Source of the DNA: Paradevosia shaoguanensis | GTDB lineage: Bacteria; Pseudomonadota; Alphaproteobacteria; Rhizobiales; Devosiaceae | Direction of reading: 5' to 3' | Assembly: GCF_016801025.1 (NCBI RefSeq) | Contig: NZ_CP068983.1 | Location: forward strand, 4,208,501-4,272,500 | DNA length: 64,000 bases | Notes under the pieces: model-generated | Database searches by the model: none | What the model was told of the DNA's origin: nothing | Seen by the model: only the letters and a program-made list of their open reading frames with translations | Position numbers and translations under genes: made by a program | Shown: in pieces, positions 44,854 to 53,294 of the stretch | How positions within the stretch are numbered: position 1 is the stretch's first letter | Layout: every line of letters starts with the position of its first letter

Positions 44854-46677
44854 ATGTCCGCTTCCCTAACGCCCCCTCCTCTCACCTATGAACAGACGAT
44901 GAAATTCGGAACGCAGATCACCCGGGATGGCGTACGGTTCCGGTTATGGGCCCCCCAATGCGAAAGCGTCTCATTGAGATTGATCGAAAGTCAGAAAACA
45001 ACGCGGATGACCGCCCTACCCCGCGGATGGTTCGAAGTCTCAATCGTGGGCATAGGGGATGGAGCGAAGTATCTATTCGTCATGGAAGACCGCAGCATGG
45101 TCCCAGACCCCGCTTCTCGTTTCCAGCCCCAGGACGTGGATGGCGCGAGCCAGGTGATCGACCCGCGCACGTTCGAATGGACCGATCGAGGATGGCCGGG
45201 CCGCCCGTGGGAAGAGGCCATCATTTATGAAATCCACATCGGCTGCTTTACGGAAGAAGGCACCTTCCGAGCGGCAATCGACAAGCTCGATCATCTGATC
45301 GAGCTAGGCGTCACGATGATCGAGCTGATGCCTATTGCCGACTTTAAGGGGCGCTGGAACTGGGGATACGATGGTTCCCTGCTTTTCGCACCCGATTCGA
45401 GTTATGGGCGTCCGGAAGACCTCAAGGCCTTGATCAACGCCGCACATATCCGCGGTATCTCTGTGATATTGGACGTAGTTTACAACCATTTCGGCCCCCA
45501 AGGAAACTATCTGGGCATCTATGCCCCTGCCTTTAGTCCGAAACACGAAACACCGTGGGGATCGGCCGTGAATTTCGACGACGACGGTGCGAGCATGGTC
45601 CGCGAATTCATCTATGCCAACGCCAGGTACTGGCTGAACGAATACCGCTTCGACGGACTTAGATTCGATGCCATCCACGAAATCAAGGATGATGGACCGA
45701 AGCATGTACTCCAGGACTTGGCTGAACAGATCAGAGCATCAACAGACGGACGACATATCCATTTGGTGGCCGAGAATTCGGCCAATCAGGCGGGCTGGCT
45801 TAAGCGGAAGGAAGACGGGACGCCGTGGCTTTACACCGCGCAATGGGCCAATGACATCCATCATTGCCTCCACACGGCCGCCACCGGGGAGTCGTTTCTG
45901 TACTACGCAGACTATGTCGGTCGTCGAGATTTGCTGGCCCGCTCACTCGCCGAGGGGTTAGCGTGGCAGGGTGAGTATATGAAACACGAGCAGGAGACGA
46001 AGGGAGAATCCAGTTCCTTCCTACCTGCGACCGCGTTCGTCTCATTCCTTCAGGACCACGACGAGATCGGCAACAGGCCAGGCGGTGAGCGCATTCATCT
46101 GCTGGCCAACGAACAGGCATGCCGCACGATGACGGCGATCGTCCTTTTATCTCCGCAAATCCCCTTATTGTTCATGGGTGAGGAATGGGCAGCCGACCAG
46201 CCCTTCCTCTTTTTCAGTGACATGGCGGATCTGGCAGAGGAAATTCGGCAGCAACGTCGCGAGCAATTGCGGTCCCTTCCCAACTACGATCGCATGACCG
46301 ACCCTATGAGCCAGCAGGCGTTCGCCAAGTCGAAGCTGGACTGGGGGGCGCTTTCAAAAGACGGACACCGCAGGTATCTGTCCCTTTACCGCCGTCTCAT
46401 TGGCATCAGAGCAGAGCAAATCGCCCCTCGGCTCGGCGGTATGCGAGGCAACAGCGGAAGCTACGAGCTCCTTGGCAGCCATGGCGTGAAGGTGTCGTGG
46501 ATACTCGGGGACAAATCGACCCTGTCGCTTTTTGCCAACCTATCGGATGGGCCTCTCGATGACGTCAACGTCTGGTCCGGCGATCACCTTTGGCTCGAAG
46601 GGGTCGCCTCCGGAGATAGCTTGGCCGCCTGGAGTGCCGTCTTTACCTTGCGATCACTTCAGGATCGAACGGATTAA
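44854..46677 (+). CDS. treZ: Malto-oligosyltrehalose trehalohydrolase
   Basis: 607-residue GH13 enzyme that releases trehalose from maltooligosyl trehalose. The N-terminal carbohydrate-binding domain (FRLWAPQCESVSLRL) precedes the barrel. Catalytic residues are Asp272 in DGLRFDAIHEI, Glu307 in HLVAENSAN and Asp403 in QDHDEIGNR. The partner synthase TreY is not in the window. Trehalose is a compatible solute, fitting the stress genes around and the EcfG-type promoter before the upstream gene. Confidence 0.93.
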   Translation: MSASLTPPPLTYEQTMKFGTQITRDGVRFRLWAPQCESVSLRLIESQKTTRMTALPRGWFEVSIVGIGDGAKYLFVMEDRSMVPDPASRFQPQDVDGASQVIDPRTFEWTDRGWPGRPWEEAIIYEIHIGCFTEEGTFRAAIDKLDHLIELGVTMIELMPIADFKGRWNWGYDGSLLFAPDSSYGRPEDLKALINAAHIRGISVILDVVYNHFGPQGNYLGIYAPAFSPKHETPWGSAVNFDDDGASMVREFIYANARYWLNEYRFDGLRFDAIHEIKDDGPKHVLQDLAEQIRASTDGRHIHLVAENSANQAGWLKRKEDGTPWLYTAQWANDIHHCLHTAATGESFLYYADYVGRRDLLARSLAEGLAWQGEYMKHEQETKGESSSFLPATAFVSFLQDHDEIGNRPGGERIHLLANEQACRTMTAIVLLSPQIPLLFMGEEWAADQPFLFFSDMADLAEEIRQQRREQLRSLPNYDRMTDPMSQQAFAKSKLDWGALSKDGHRRYLSLYRRLIGIRAEQIAPRLGGMRGNSGSYELLGSHGVKVSWILGDKSTLSLFANLSDGPLDDVNVWSGDHLWLEGVASGDSLAAWSAVFTLRSLQDRTD

Positions 46678-47014
46678 CTTGCCGGTTCGGCGGGCTGTGC
46701 CATCCGATCGAAGTTGCATTGTTGAGAAATCCTGTCAGCCGCTATCGCCTGACGCGTTCCATAACCGAAATGCTCCCCTGTCACTTGGTCGTTGTCAACG
46801 ACAATGAGTTACGGCACCGGGGAACCGAATTCCTCCCATGCATCCCGTGCCGGGCCTCCTGACCTCCCTGTCAGTGAGCCCTCCTCGGGTTTGCGCACGC
46901 CCGATCGACACGCCGACCTCGATCAACAATGACTGCGGGTAGGGCCGCCAATTAGACGTGGGAGGCCTCGCCTCCCACATCCGGAGCAGGTTATGGCGCT
47001 GTCGAAATAACCCG
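46678..47014. other. Intergenic region with a hairpin at 46958-46978
   Basis: 337 bp between convergent genes. GTGGGAGGC (46958-46966), loop CTC, GCCTCCCAC (46970-46978) forms a perfect 9-bp stem about 37 bp after the stop of the minus-strand gene and may end its transcript. No coding sequence was found. Confidence 0.6.
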
Positions 47015-47332
47015 TTAGTGGCTCACGTGATGAGCGGCGTTACGCTTACGCGTTTCCGCCGCCTTCTTGGCCGACGCCGATTTGGCTGCTGCGGACCGGC
47101 TTGCTGAGGCCGCCCCACCAATTTTTCCGCCGCGCTTGGCTGAAGAGTGAGTATCAGGCTTGCCTCGTCCCGAACCGGACTTGTTTCCGCCGCCACTTTC
47201 TTTGTTTACCGTGGCCCAAGCTCTGCGTTCCGCCTCCTTTTCGGAGACGCCGCGATCCTCGTATCCCTCAGCTATGTGATCAGCTTTGCGCTCTTGCTTG
47301 TCGGTGTATTTGGATTTGTCGCCTCTTGGTAT
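47015..47332 (-). CDS. Plasmid-stabilization-like basic protein with apparent ATA start
   Basis: 105 codons. After the initiator the protein reads PRGDKSKYTDKQERKADHIA, then EGYEDRGVSEKEAERRAWAT and VNKESGGGNKSGSG, matching a conserved family annotated as plasmid stabilization protein that normally begins M-P-R-G-D-K. Here the initiator position is ATA, preceded in frame by TAG and, at correct spacing, by AGGAGG. No ATG, GTG or TTG occurs in the N-terminal half. The C-terminus is Lys/Ala-rich (SAAAKSASAKKAAETRKR) and probably binds nucleic acid. An EcfG-type promoter lies 32 bp upstream. Either ATA is used at low efficiency or the start has recently mutated. Confidence 0.7.
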   Translation of the reverse strand: MPRGDKSKYTDKQERKADHIAEGYEDRGVSEKEAERRAWATVNKESGGGNKSGSGRGKPDTHSSAKRGGKIGGAASASRSAAAKSASAKKAAETRKRNAAHHVSH

Positions 47333-47363
47333 CTAAACCTCCTATGCCTCGTGCTCAGAGGCG

Positions 47364-47388
47364 AACCAAGCGCGGCAGGGATAGTTCC
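47364..47388 (-). promoter_or_regulatory. EcfG/RpoE2-type general stress promoter
   Basis: On the minus strand GGAAC (47388-47384), 16-bp spacer, GGTT (47367-47364), 31 bp before the ATA initiator position of the plasmid-stabilization-like gene. Confidence 0.78.
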
Positions 47389-47399
47389 GAAAAGCGGTT

Positions 47400-47999
47400 T
47401 CATCCCACCGCCCTCCAGAACTCGAGGACTTCGTCGAGTTCGACCAGGTCCAGTTGCATGCCGAACCGATTTGTGTAGACCTCCATAATGGCGTCGTGGG
47501 TAGGATCGGCCGAACCGTAGAGAGCGTCCCGCACCAATATGACGCGGTATCCGAGGTCAATGGCGCCGAGCAATGTCGCCAGCACGCAAATGTCAGACTC
47601 GCCTCCGCTGAGGATCAGGACCGAGACTCCGCTTCGTCGAAGCAGGCGATGCAATTGTCCCGACCACCACGGACTGTAGGCGGGTTTATCGAAGACCGCC
47701 GCGGGCGGGACATATCGTTCCAGTTCCGGATGGAGAGCCACCCAGCCCGGGTCCATCTCCGACAACGTCATCGATCGGTAGCGGCGGTAATAGTCGCGCC
47801 ACGCACCGTTGGCTTCGTCTGGAGACGAAGCGGGAATGAAACGTGTGAAAACCGTTCGCTCCGGCCGCGGCTCTACCAACCTCACCACGTTGGGGAGCAT
47901 ACGCTCCATCCATGGGGTATACCATTCGGTGGACTCGCAAAAGAGCCTTTGCATGTCGACGCAAAGATGCACTGCTGCGGAAAAGAGCTGAGGTTTCAT
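47400..47999 (-). CDS. Cysteine hydrolase, isochorismatase superfamily
   Basis: 199 residues. The catalytic triad is Asp15 in HLCVDMQRLF, Lys105 in FDKPAYSPWW and Cys138 in GGESDICVLATLLGA. The protein is thus a nicotinamidase/isochorismatase-type amidohydrolase of unknown substrate. ATG 47999 is chosen because the family begins here; the frame is open for another 229 codons upstream but that part has no protein character and covers the Ku promoter region. Confidence 0.85.
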   Translation of the reverse strand: MKPQLFSAAVHLCVDMQRLFCESTEWYTPWMERMLPNVVRLVEPRPERTVFTRFIPASSPDEANGAWRDYYRRYRSMTLSEMDPGWVALHPELERYVPPAAVFDKPAYSPWWSGQLHRLLRRSGVSVLILSGGESDICVLATLLGAIDLGYRVILVRDALYGSADPTHDAIMEVYTNRFGMQLDLVELDEVLEFWRAVG

Positions 48000-48428
48000 G
48001 GATACTCGCGATACGGGTCCTAAGCTCAATCTGACGGAGCGCGGTGGGTTCCCTATCTCTAACCGATCCGGAACGTTTGTGGGCCGCTTCGTTGCCTTCC
48101 TGTGCTCGCCCGTCGGGCCTTGGAAGGCACCAATCCATTCGCCGCGATTTTCGCAATCGCGAAAAGGTTGCGGTTCACTTCTAAGGTGAGGGCTACGCCT
48201 CCAGCAATTCACGTGAAGACGGCGACATGTTCGGGGCCGGAAGCGGATGGGCAAGTGACTCCCGCTACGTCGAGGTCGCTTGTCGAGTTGGGAAACCATT
48301 TCAAACGAGTAAGGTGCGCGTTTCTGCCACTTCCATGACAAACGGTTGCCGAAACGCTTGGACACCATCGCGAATTGAGGAACGCACACCTTTACAATGC
48401 GTTTCGCTCTCAACCGCAGGAGAGGTCC
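48000..48428. other. Divergent region upstream of ku
   Basis: 429 bp between the hydrolase and Ku starts. It holds the stress promoter at 48379; no further gene or clear site was found. Confidence 0.5.
48379..48403 (+). promoter_or_regulatory. EcfG/RpoE2-type general stress promoter of ku (plus strand)
   Basis: GGAAC (48379-48383), 16-bp spacer, CGTT (48400-48403): an exact match to the GGAAC-N16-CGTT consensus, 25 bp before the GTG start of the Ku gene. Confidence 0.85.
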
Positions 48429-49250
48429 GTGGCTGTTCGACCATTCTGGAAGGGATATCTGAAGCTCTCCCTCGTGACGTGCTCCGTCACCCTCACCCCC
48501 GCGACGACCGAGGGGGAGAAGGTGCGTTTTCATACGATCAATCGAAAAACCGGCGATCGTATCTACACCAGCTACGTCGATGCCATTTCGGGTAAGACCG
48601 TAGAGAGGAAGGATCAGGTCAAAGCATACGAAAAAGGCGAGGACGACTACGTAATCCTTGAGGACAAGGAACTGGAGTCCGTTCAACTCAAAAGCGCCAG
48701 AACGATCGATATTGACGAGTTCGCTCCAGCGGACAGCATCGAATGGGTCTATTACGATAGTCCATACTTCCTGGTTCCGGCCGACGAAGTCGGCGAAGAA
48801 GCGTTCATCGTCATCCGTGAAGCCATGGCCAACAGCGATGTCGTCGGTATTGCACGCCTGGTTATCGGCAGCCGCGAGCGCGCTGTGATGCTCCAGCCAT
48901 GGGGCAATGGCATCCTCCTCTGGACCCTGCGGTTCGGCGATGAAGTTCGCGACGAGAATGAGTACTGGGCCAAAGTTGATGATGAACCTGTCGATAAAAA
49001 GATGCTCGACATGGTGGTTAAGCTAATCGAGGACCGAACCACGTTATGGTCAGACGATATGGTTGCAGATCCGGTCCAGTCTCAATTGCTCAAAATCATC
49101 AAATCCAAGCGGGGACGTAGCAAGAAGCCATCGCCTCCATCGTCGACAGCGCATCAGGAAGATGATGGCACAAGCAATGTCATCGACCTCATGGCCGCCC
49201 TCAAGAAGAGCTTGGAAAGCAAGACCGGCTCTTCGAAGAAGTCAAACTAG
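48429..49250 (+). CDS. ku: Non-homologous end-joining protein Ku (first copy)
   Basis: 273 residues from GTG 48429, with AGGAG just before it. PFWKGYLKLSLVTCSVTLTP is the classic bacterial Ku start and KVRFHTINRKTGDRIYTSYV, then DDYVILEDKELESV and SPYFLVPADEVGEEAFIVIR are core Ku blocks; the C-terminal tail is Lys/Ser-rich and likely contacts DNA. Ku dimers bind double-strand ends and recruit LigD. Its stop overlaps the stop of the second, convergent Ku gene by four bases. No ligD is in the window. Confidence 0.95.
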   Translation: MAVRPFWKGYLKLSLVTCSVTLTPATTEGEKVRFHTINRKTGDRIYTSYVDAISGKTVERKDQVKAYEKGEDDYVILEDKELESVQLKSARTIDIDEFAPADSIEWVYYDSPYFLVPADEVGEEAFIVIREAMANSDVVGIARLVIGSRERAVMLQPWGNGILLWTLRFGDEVRDENEYWAKVDDEPVDKKMLDMVVKLIEDRTTLWSDDMVADPVQSQLLKIIKSKRGRSKKPSPPSSTAHQEDDGTSNVIDLMAALKKSLESKTGSSKKSN

Positions 49251-50083
49251 CCCGCCCTCCTTCGCGGCTCGGCTCTCTTTCTGTCATTTGAGGCCCTTCC
49301 GGATTTTGCCTCCCCGTTGGCACTCAGCCGCAGAGCTTCCAGCAGGTTGTTGGGTTTTGTCGGTTCAGGCCGCTTCAAGGGTACGACCTTCCGTCCCTCA
49401 ATTTTGGCGCGCACCAATTCCGCCAACGCCTCTTCATAGCGGTCGTCAAACTTGGAGGGATCAAAATCCCCGGCTTTTGTCTTGAGAATGTGCGCGGCCA
49501 ACTCGAGCATTTCCGGGTCGATCTTCTTTTTCGGAATCCCCTTGAACGCGTCCCTTGACGAACGCACCTCGTAGTCGAAATTGAGGGTTGTGGCGATGAG
49601 ACCTTTGCGGTGGGCTCTTATTAGGACCGGTCGAAGACGTCGAAACAGGACGGTGTGCGCAATAGCAGCTGCCTTGTCCTTGCGAAGAGCTTCTCGGATG
49701 AGCACAAAAGCTTCTTCCGCCGTATCCGATGCCGGCAGTAAATAATAGGGGCGGTCGAAATAGGTGGTTTCGAACTTGCCGCAAGTGACGAAGTTTTCAA
49801 CCCTTAGGATTTTGTCGCTTCCCGGCACGGCCGATGCGATCTCGTCCGGCTCCAGGACAACGTATTTGCCGGAACTGGCTTCGTATCCCTTGACTTGGTC
49901 GTCCCGATCCACGGGCGTGTCGGTTTTTTCATCAACATAGACACGTCTAAGACGATGGCCGGTACGCCGGTTGACCAGGTGCAAAGCGATGCGCTCGGAA
50001 GTCGTGGTTGCCGTATACATCGCAACCGGACAAACGAGCTCTTCGATCTTGATGGCGCCTTTCCATATCGCACGCGCGGCCAT
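49247..50083 (-). CDS. ku: Non-homologous end-joining protein Ku (second copy)
   Basis: 278 residues from ATG 50083, preceded by GGAGAGC. AIWKGAIKIEELVCPVAMYT, RIALHLVNRRTGHRLRRVYV and DRPYYLLPASDTAEEAFVLI are Ku blocks. It is clearly diverged from the convergent first copy, so this is an old pair rather than a recent duplication. The C-terminal tail is basic (ASNDRKRAEPRRRAG). Rhizobia such as Sinorhizobium carry several Ku genes, some acting as heterodimers; that is possible here. Confidence 0.94.
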   Translation of the reverse strand: MAARAIWKGAIKIEELVCPVAMYTATTTSERIALHLVNRRTGHRLRRVYVDEKTDTPVDRDDQVKGYEASSGKYVVLEPDEIASAVPGSDKILRVENFVTCGKFETTYFDRPYYLLPASDTAEEAFVLIREALRKDKAAAIAHTVLFRRLRPVLIRAHRKGLIATTLNFDYEVRSSRDAFKGIPKKKIDPEMLELAAHILKTKAGDFDPSKFDDRYEEALAELVRAKIEGRKVVPLKRPEPTKPNNLLEALRLSANGEAKSGRASNDRKRAEPRRRAG

Positions 50084-50110
50084 GCTGCTCTCCAAAGGTA
50101 CTCCTTCGAG

Positions 50111-50135
50111 AACGCGGCGCGCGACCGACTGTTCC
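50111..50135 (-). promoter_or_regulatory. EcfG/RpoE2-type general stress promoter of ku (minus strand)
   Basis: On the minus strand GGAAC (50135-50131), 16-bp spacer, CGTT (50114-50111): an exact consensus match, 27 bp before the ATG of the second Ku gene. Confidence 0.85.
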
Positions 50136-50171
50136 AACCCGCTCGATTCCGTGTCGAATACGGCTCTGTTC

Positions 50172-50873
50172 CTAGTCGTCCCCTTTAGCCCGGGCCGCAA
50201 CCGCCTCCAAGTCTTTGAACAGGTTGACTAGGCTTTTCGTTCGATCGACAAAGCGGCTATCCGAGCGAACCTCTAAAGCGAGGTCTTTGCTTATCCTTTC
50301 CAAGGCCAGTTGTGCGTCCTCCACCTTCGCCAGGAGTTCGGTTGCAGCAATGTAGGCCTCGTTCGGCGCCCGCCCGCTGTCTACGATCGCTCTAAGCTTG
50401 CGTGCTTCCGATTGCCATTCGAGCATAGGCACTGAAAGCGTATGCATTGCGGCCCCGACTTCGCGAGCGATCCACCGAGACCGCGACAAAGCCCTTGTTT
50501 TTGGTTTTCCGGACTGATCGCGTGTTGTGGCCTTTACGATCTCCCAAAGGAGATCGCGTCGGGCAGCGGGTTTCGGAACAAACGGCGCGCCCGGAAACTC
50601 GGCCATGATCGCTCGTTTGCTAACTCCAGTGTAAATGACCATCGGTACGCCGGCTTCCCTACTAGAGTCCCAGAGTGGTTCGATGCTTTCCCCCCCTAGG
50701 GTGATATCAGCCAGAATGCAGTCGACCCCGGCAAGGCCGACTTCGAGTGCACGCTCAATGGAGTGAACCGGCGTCACATCTATACCGGCTTCGCCAAGCA
50801 TATATTCCAGGTCCAAAGCTACCAAGGCGTCGTCCTCCGCCAGGAGAACGGTGATTTTTAGCTGGCGTCCCAT
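50172..50873 (-). CDS. Response regulator receiver protein with uncharacterised C-terminal region
   Basis: 233 residues from ATG 50873, with GGAG nine bases upstream; ATG 50888 is an alternative. The receiver domain has the acidic pair at 14-15 (LAEDD), the phosphoryl-acceptor Asp56 in DCILADITLG and Lys101 in FVPKPAA. The C-terminal 120 residues are helical, with no recognisable DNA-binding domain. It lies upstream of the second Ku gene on the same strand and may share regulation. Confidence 0.82.
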   Translation of the reverse strand: MGRQLKITVLLAEDDALVALDLEYMLGEAGIDVTPVHSIERALEVGLAGVDCILADITLGGESIEPLWDSSREAGVPMVIYTGVSKRAIMAEFPGAPFVPKPAARRDLLWEIVKATTRDQSGKPKTRALSRSRWIAREVGAAMHTLSVPMLEWQSEARKLRAIVDSGRAPNEAYIAATELLAKVEDAQLALERISKDLALEVRSDSRFVDRTKSLVNLFKDLEAVAARAKGDD

Positions 50874-51165
50874 AAGCAAATTCTCCATGCCCAACGCTTT
50901 CGCGTTGTCGAAATCCTTAAGAGTGCGAAGGATTGGAGCGCTCGGCCGCTACGGGTGTGTGCGCGCAGCATCTGCACGACCGATCTAGTCCCATCGTGTC
51001 ATGTTCGGCCGCACGGCGCCACCTCTAATAGTCTTGAGCTGGAGTGTGGGTGCCAGGGGAACAATCCAGCTTCTGCAAAATTGTCCCTATCGCCGCTCAG
51101 GCGAGGCAACCGCGGCCCACCGCAGAACGAGCGGCCGCATTTTGCAAGCAAATGGAGATGAAATC
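50874..51165. other. Divergent region between response regulator and DUF892 gene
   Basis: 292 bp. A GGAAC occurs at about 51058 on the plus strand, but no matching -10 element follows at the right distance. Nothing else was recognised. Confidence 0.45.
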
Positions 51166-51657
51166 ATGCCAGAGGCAAGAACGCTGGACGATCTGTTTCT
51201 CGATACCGTCAAGGACATCTATTACGCTGAGCGCCAGATCACGAAGGCGCTTCCGAAGATGGCGAAGGCGGCCCATTCACCGGAACTGCGTGCAGGGTTC
51301 GAGAAGCACCTGGCGCAGACCGAGGGACATATTGACCGGCTTGAGCAAGTGTTCGAATTGCTCGGGAAGGCACCACGCGGCAAAACCTGCGATGCGATCC
51401 TGGGGATCATCGAGGAAGGAAAGAGCATCATGGACGAATTCAAGGACTCTCCGGCTCTAGATGCCGGCCTGATCTCGGCCGCGCAGGCTGTCGAACACTA
51501 TGAGATCACCCGCTACGGCACATTGAAAGCCTGGGCGGCCGACCTCGGAATGCCGGAAGCCGAAAAGCTCTTCGATGCCACGCTGCGGGAAGAAGTCGCC
51601 ACCGACCAGGAACTGACCAAGGTGGCCGAAGGGATTTCCAACAAGGAAGCCGCCTAG
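51166..51657 (+). CDS. Ferritin-like DUF892 (YciE/YciF) family protein
   Basis: 163-residue four-helix protein. TLDDLFLDTVKDIYYAERQI is the standard start, with ferritin-like acidic/His positions in EKHLAQTEGHIDRLEQVF, AQAVEHYEITRYGTLKAWA and LREEVATDQEL. The family is induced by osmotic and general stress. GGAGATGAAATC precedes the ATG. A strong hairpin follows the stop. Confidence 0.92.
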   Translation: MPEARTLDDLFLDTVKDIYYAERQITKALPKMAKAAHSPELRAGFEKHLAQTEGHIDRLEQVFELLGKAPRGKTCDAILGIIEEGKSIMDEFKDSPALDAGLISAAQAVEHYEITRYGTLKAWAADLGMPEAEKLFDATLREEVATDQELTKVAEGISNKEAA

Positions 51658-51669
51658 ATCTCCTTATCG

Positions 51670-51696
51670 CCTACCCCGCACGAAATGCGGGGTAGG
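51670..51696. terminator. Bidirectional terminator hairpin
   Basis: CCTACCCCGCA (51670-51680), loop CGAAA, TGCGGGGTAGG (51686-51696): a perfect 11-bp stem between two convergent genes. Confidence 0.8.
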
Positions 51697-51708
51697 ATTG
51701 ATGCCAGC

Positions 51709-51924
51709 CTAGTGCCTATACAATCTCACCCGAACAGAGCGACACTCGTCGTCGAGATAGGTCACGTAGGCCTTAAGCTGCCCGAGACGTCCGGATCGAA
51801 CGAGCCGGGCTCGGAATAACCTTTCCGCCGTCGAGATGACGTCGGTCCCATTCATCCGGATTGCCGGCCCTACGGGAAATCCTAAAAGATAGGGCTGAAT
51901 CTCAAATTGTCTAAATGAATTCAT
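51709..51924 (-). CDS. Small hypothetical protein
   Basis: 71 residues from ATG 51924, with GGAGG seven bases upstream. It reads MNSFRQFEIQPYLLGFPVGP, with a central ISTAERLFRARLVRSGRLGQ and a basic end. The frame is open far upstream, but only this part has a ribosome-binding site and protein-like sequence. No family recognised. A terminator lies at its 3' side. Confidence 0.5.
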   Translation of the reverse strand: MNSFRQFEIQPYLLGFPVGPAIRMNGTDVISTAERLFRARLVRSGRLGQLKAYVTYLDDECRSVRVRLYRH

Positions 51925-52147
51925 CGGTGGTCCTCCGCCCCCATTATCGGCGTAGCGATCCCAAATGCTCAAGCCAGGCCCCAGAGAAAGCTCTTCCAAA
52001 AGCCTGGTTCTCCGAGCTCTTAGCAACCGGTTCACGGCATCTCGCAGCAGAAGGGCATGCTCCGGTCCCGGCTTGTCAGCCCTTCCCCGGAAGATCGCTC
52101 CAGCGACCGACAATTCCGGATTGTGATCAACGCACGTCGAGATCCTG

Positions 52148-52172
52148 GGAACCGTGCCCTCACCGGCAAGTT
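52148..52172 (+). promoter_or_regulatory. Degenerate EcfG-type promoter
   Basis: GGAAC (52148-52152), 16-bp spacer, AGTT (52169-52172); the first base of the -10 element departs from consensus. It lies 34 bp before the ATG of the DUF4142-PRC gene. Confidence 0.45.
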
Positions 52173-52206
52173 CCCGTTCTGACAGCCACAAATCACTGAG
52201 GACCAA

Positions 52207-53286
52207 ATGAAACGCTATATGCTCGTAGCGGCGCTGGCCGCTTTGTCCGTATCTCCTGCAATCGCCCAAAACAATGCAGTTCCAGCGGCTGCGCAGACAG
52301 AAGCTGCCGCGGTGACATCGGCGCAGCAATTCACGGATATTGCCGCTGTCTCCAATCTCTTCGAGATCGAGAGCAGCAAGATTGCTTTGCAGAAGGCTAC
52401 ATCTCCCCAAGTCAAGGAATTCGCCCAGCGGATGATCGATGACCACACGAAGGCAGGGGATGAACTCAAGGCCGCCGCTGATGCCCAGAGCATCAAAGTG
52501 CCGACCGACCTCGACGATAAGCACAAGCAGATGCTTGATCAGTTGAACGCAGCGTCCGGCGCGGATTTTGATGCGGCCTATATTCAGATGCAGACCGACG
52601 CCCATCACGAGGCGGTGGCGCTTTTCGACCAATTCTCAAAGGGCGGCGAGGCCGGCCAGGTGAAGGATTTTGCGGCAAAGACCCTGGCCACACTGCAGGA
52701 GCACGAAAAGGCCGTTGAAGCCTTATCGCAAACTGCGCAGGCCGGCGGTGCCGCGGAAGGGGACAATCCTGCGCAGAACACGACGCTGACCGCCCCCGTG
52801 GATCAGAATGCGATGGCCACTAGTCCCGCAGCCAACGCGCCGGCAGCTGCCCCCCCGGCTCCCGCCGCCGCACAGAACGCGGCCCCTGGAGCGGCGCCGG
52901 CGGACCAGAATGCCGCCGCCCCTGCCCTTGGAGCCATCGACGTAAAGACCCTGACGCCAGTCGACGTTGGCGGCATCAAGGGCGACGACCTCAAGGGCGT
53001 CGAGGTGCTCGACCCGAATGGCAACAAGATTGCCTCAATCAGCGACTTCGTCCTGACTCAGGAGGGTTCACTGGATGCCGTGATCGTCGATTTCGGTGGC
53101 TTTCTCGGTATCGGCACGAAGCCTGTCGCCGTAGCCTTCGATGGCCTGAACTTCGTGAGCGATCAGGACGGGAAACGTTATCTTATGGCAGCGATCACGA
53201 AGGAGCAGTTAGACGCCCAACCGCCTTACAATAAGGACGACTATGCCAGCAATCGGGACGCGCAGCGTCTGGTTCTGAGCAAGTAA
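52207..53286 (+). CDS. Exported DUF4142 and PRC-barrel fusion protein
   Basis: 359 residues. Signal peptide MKRYMLVAALAALSVSPAIA; then a DUF4142 ferritin-like helical domain at about 35-180 (QFTDIAAVSNLFEIESSKIA, MQTDAHHEAVALFDQFS); then an Ala/Pro-rich linker of about 60 residues; then a PRC-barrel domain from about 245 (LKGVEVLDPNGNKIASISDF, VDFGGFLGIGTKPVAV). DUF4142 proteins are periplasmic and stress-linked; the PRC part resembles the small protein encoded at 56981. GAGGA lies before the ATG. Confidence 0.87.
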   Translation: MKRYMLVAALAALSVSPAIAQNNAVPAAAQTEAAAVTSAQQFTDIAAVSNLFEIESSKIALQKATSPQVKEFAQRMIDDHTKAGDELKAAADAQSIKVPTDLDDKHKQMLDQLNAASGADFDAAYIQMQTDAHHEAVALFDQFSKGGEAGQVKDFAAKTLATLQEHEKAVEALSQTAQAGGAAEGDNPAQNTTLTAPVDQNAMATSPAANAPAAAPPAPAAAQNAAPGAAPADQNAAAPALGAIDVKTLTPVDVGGIKGDDLKGVEVLDPNGNKIASISDFVLTQEGSLDAVIVDFGGFLGIGTKPVAVAFDGLNFVSDQDGKRYLMAAITKEQLDAQPPYNKDDYASNRDAQRLVLSK

Positions 53287-53294
53287 GGCAGGTC

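Noticed and set aside
48000-48686. 229-codon upstream extension of the isochorismatase-like gene
   Set aside because: It overlaps the Ku gene and its promoter and shows no conserved sequence; the family starts at ATG 47999.
51058-51085. GGAAC upstream of the DUF892 gene as a stress promoter
   Set aside because: No GTT element follows at 16-17 bp; the match is only the -35 half.
51925-52632. Upstream extension of the 71-residue minus-strand gene to 307 codons
   Set aside because: It runs antisense through the DUF4142 gene and lacks a ribosome-binding site; the short form has GGAGG.
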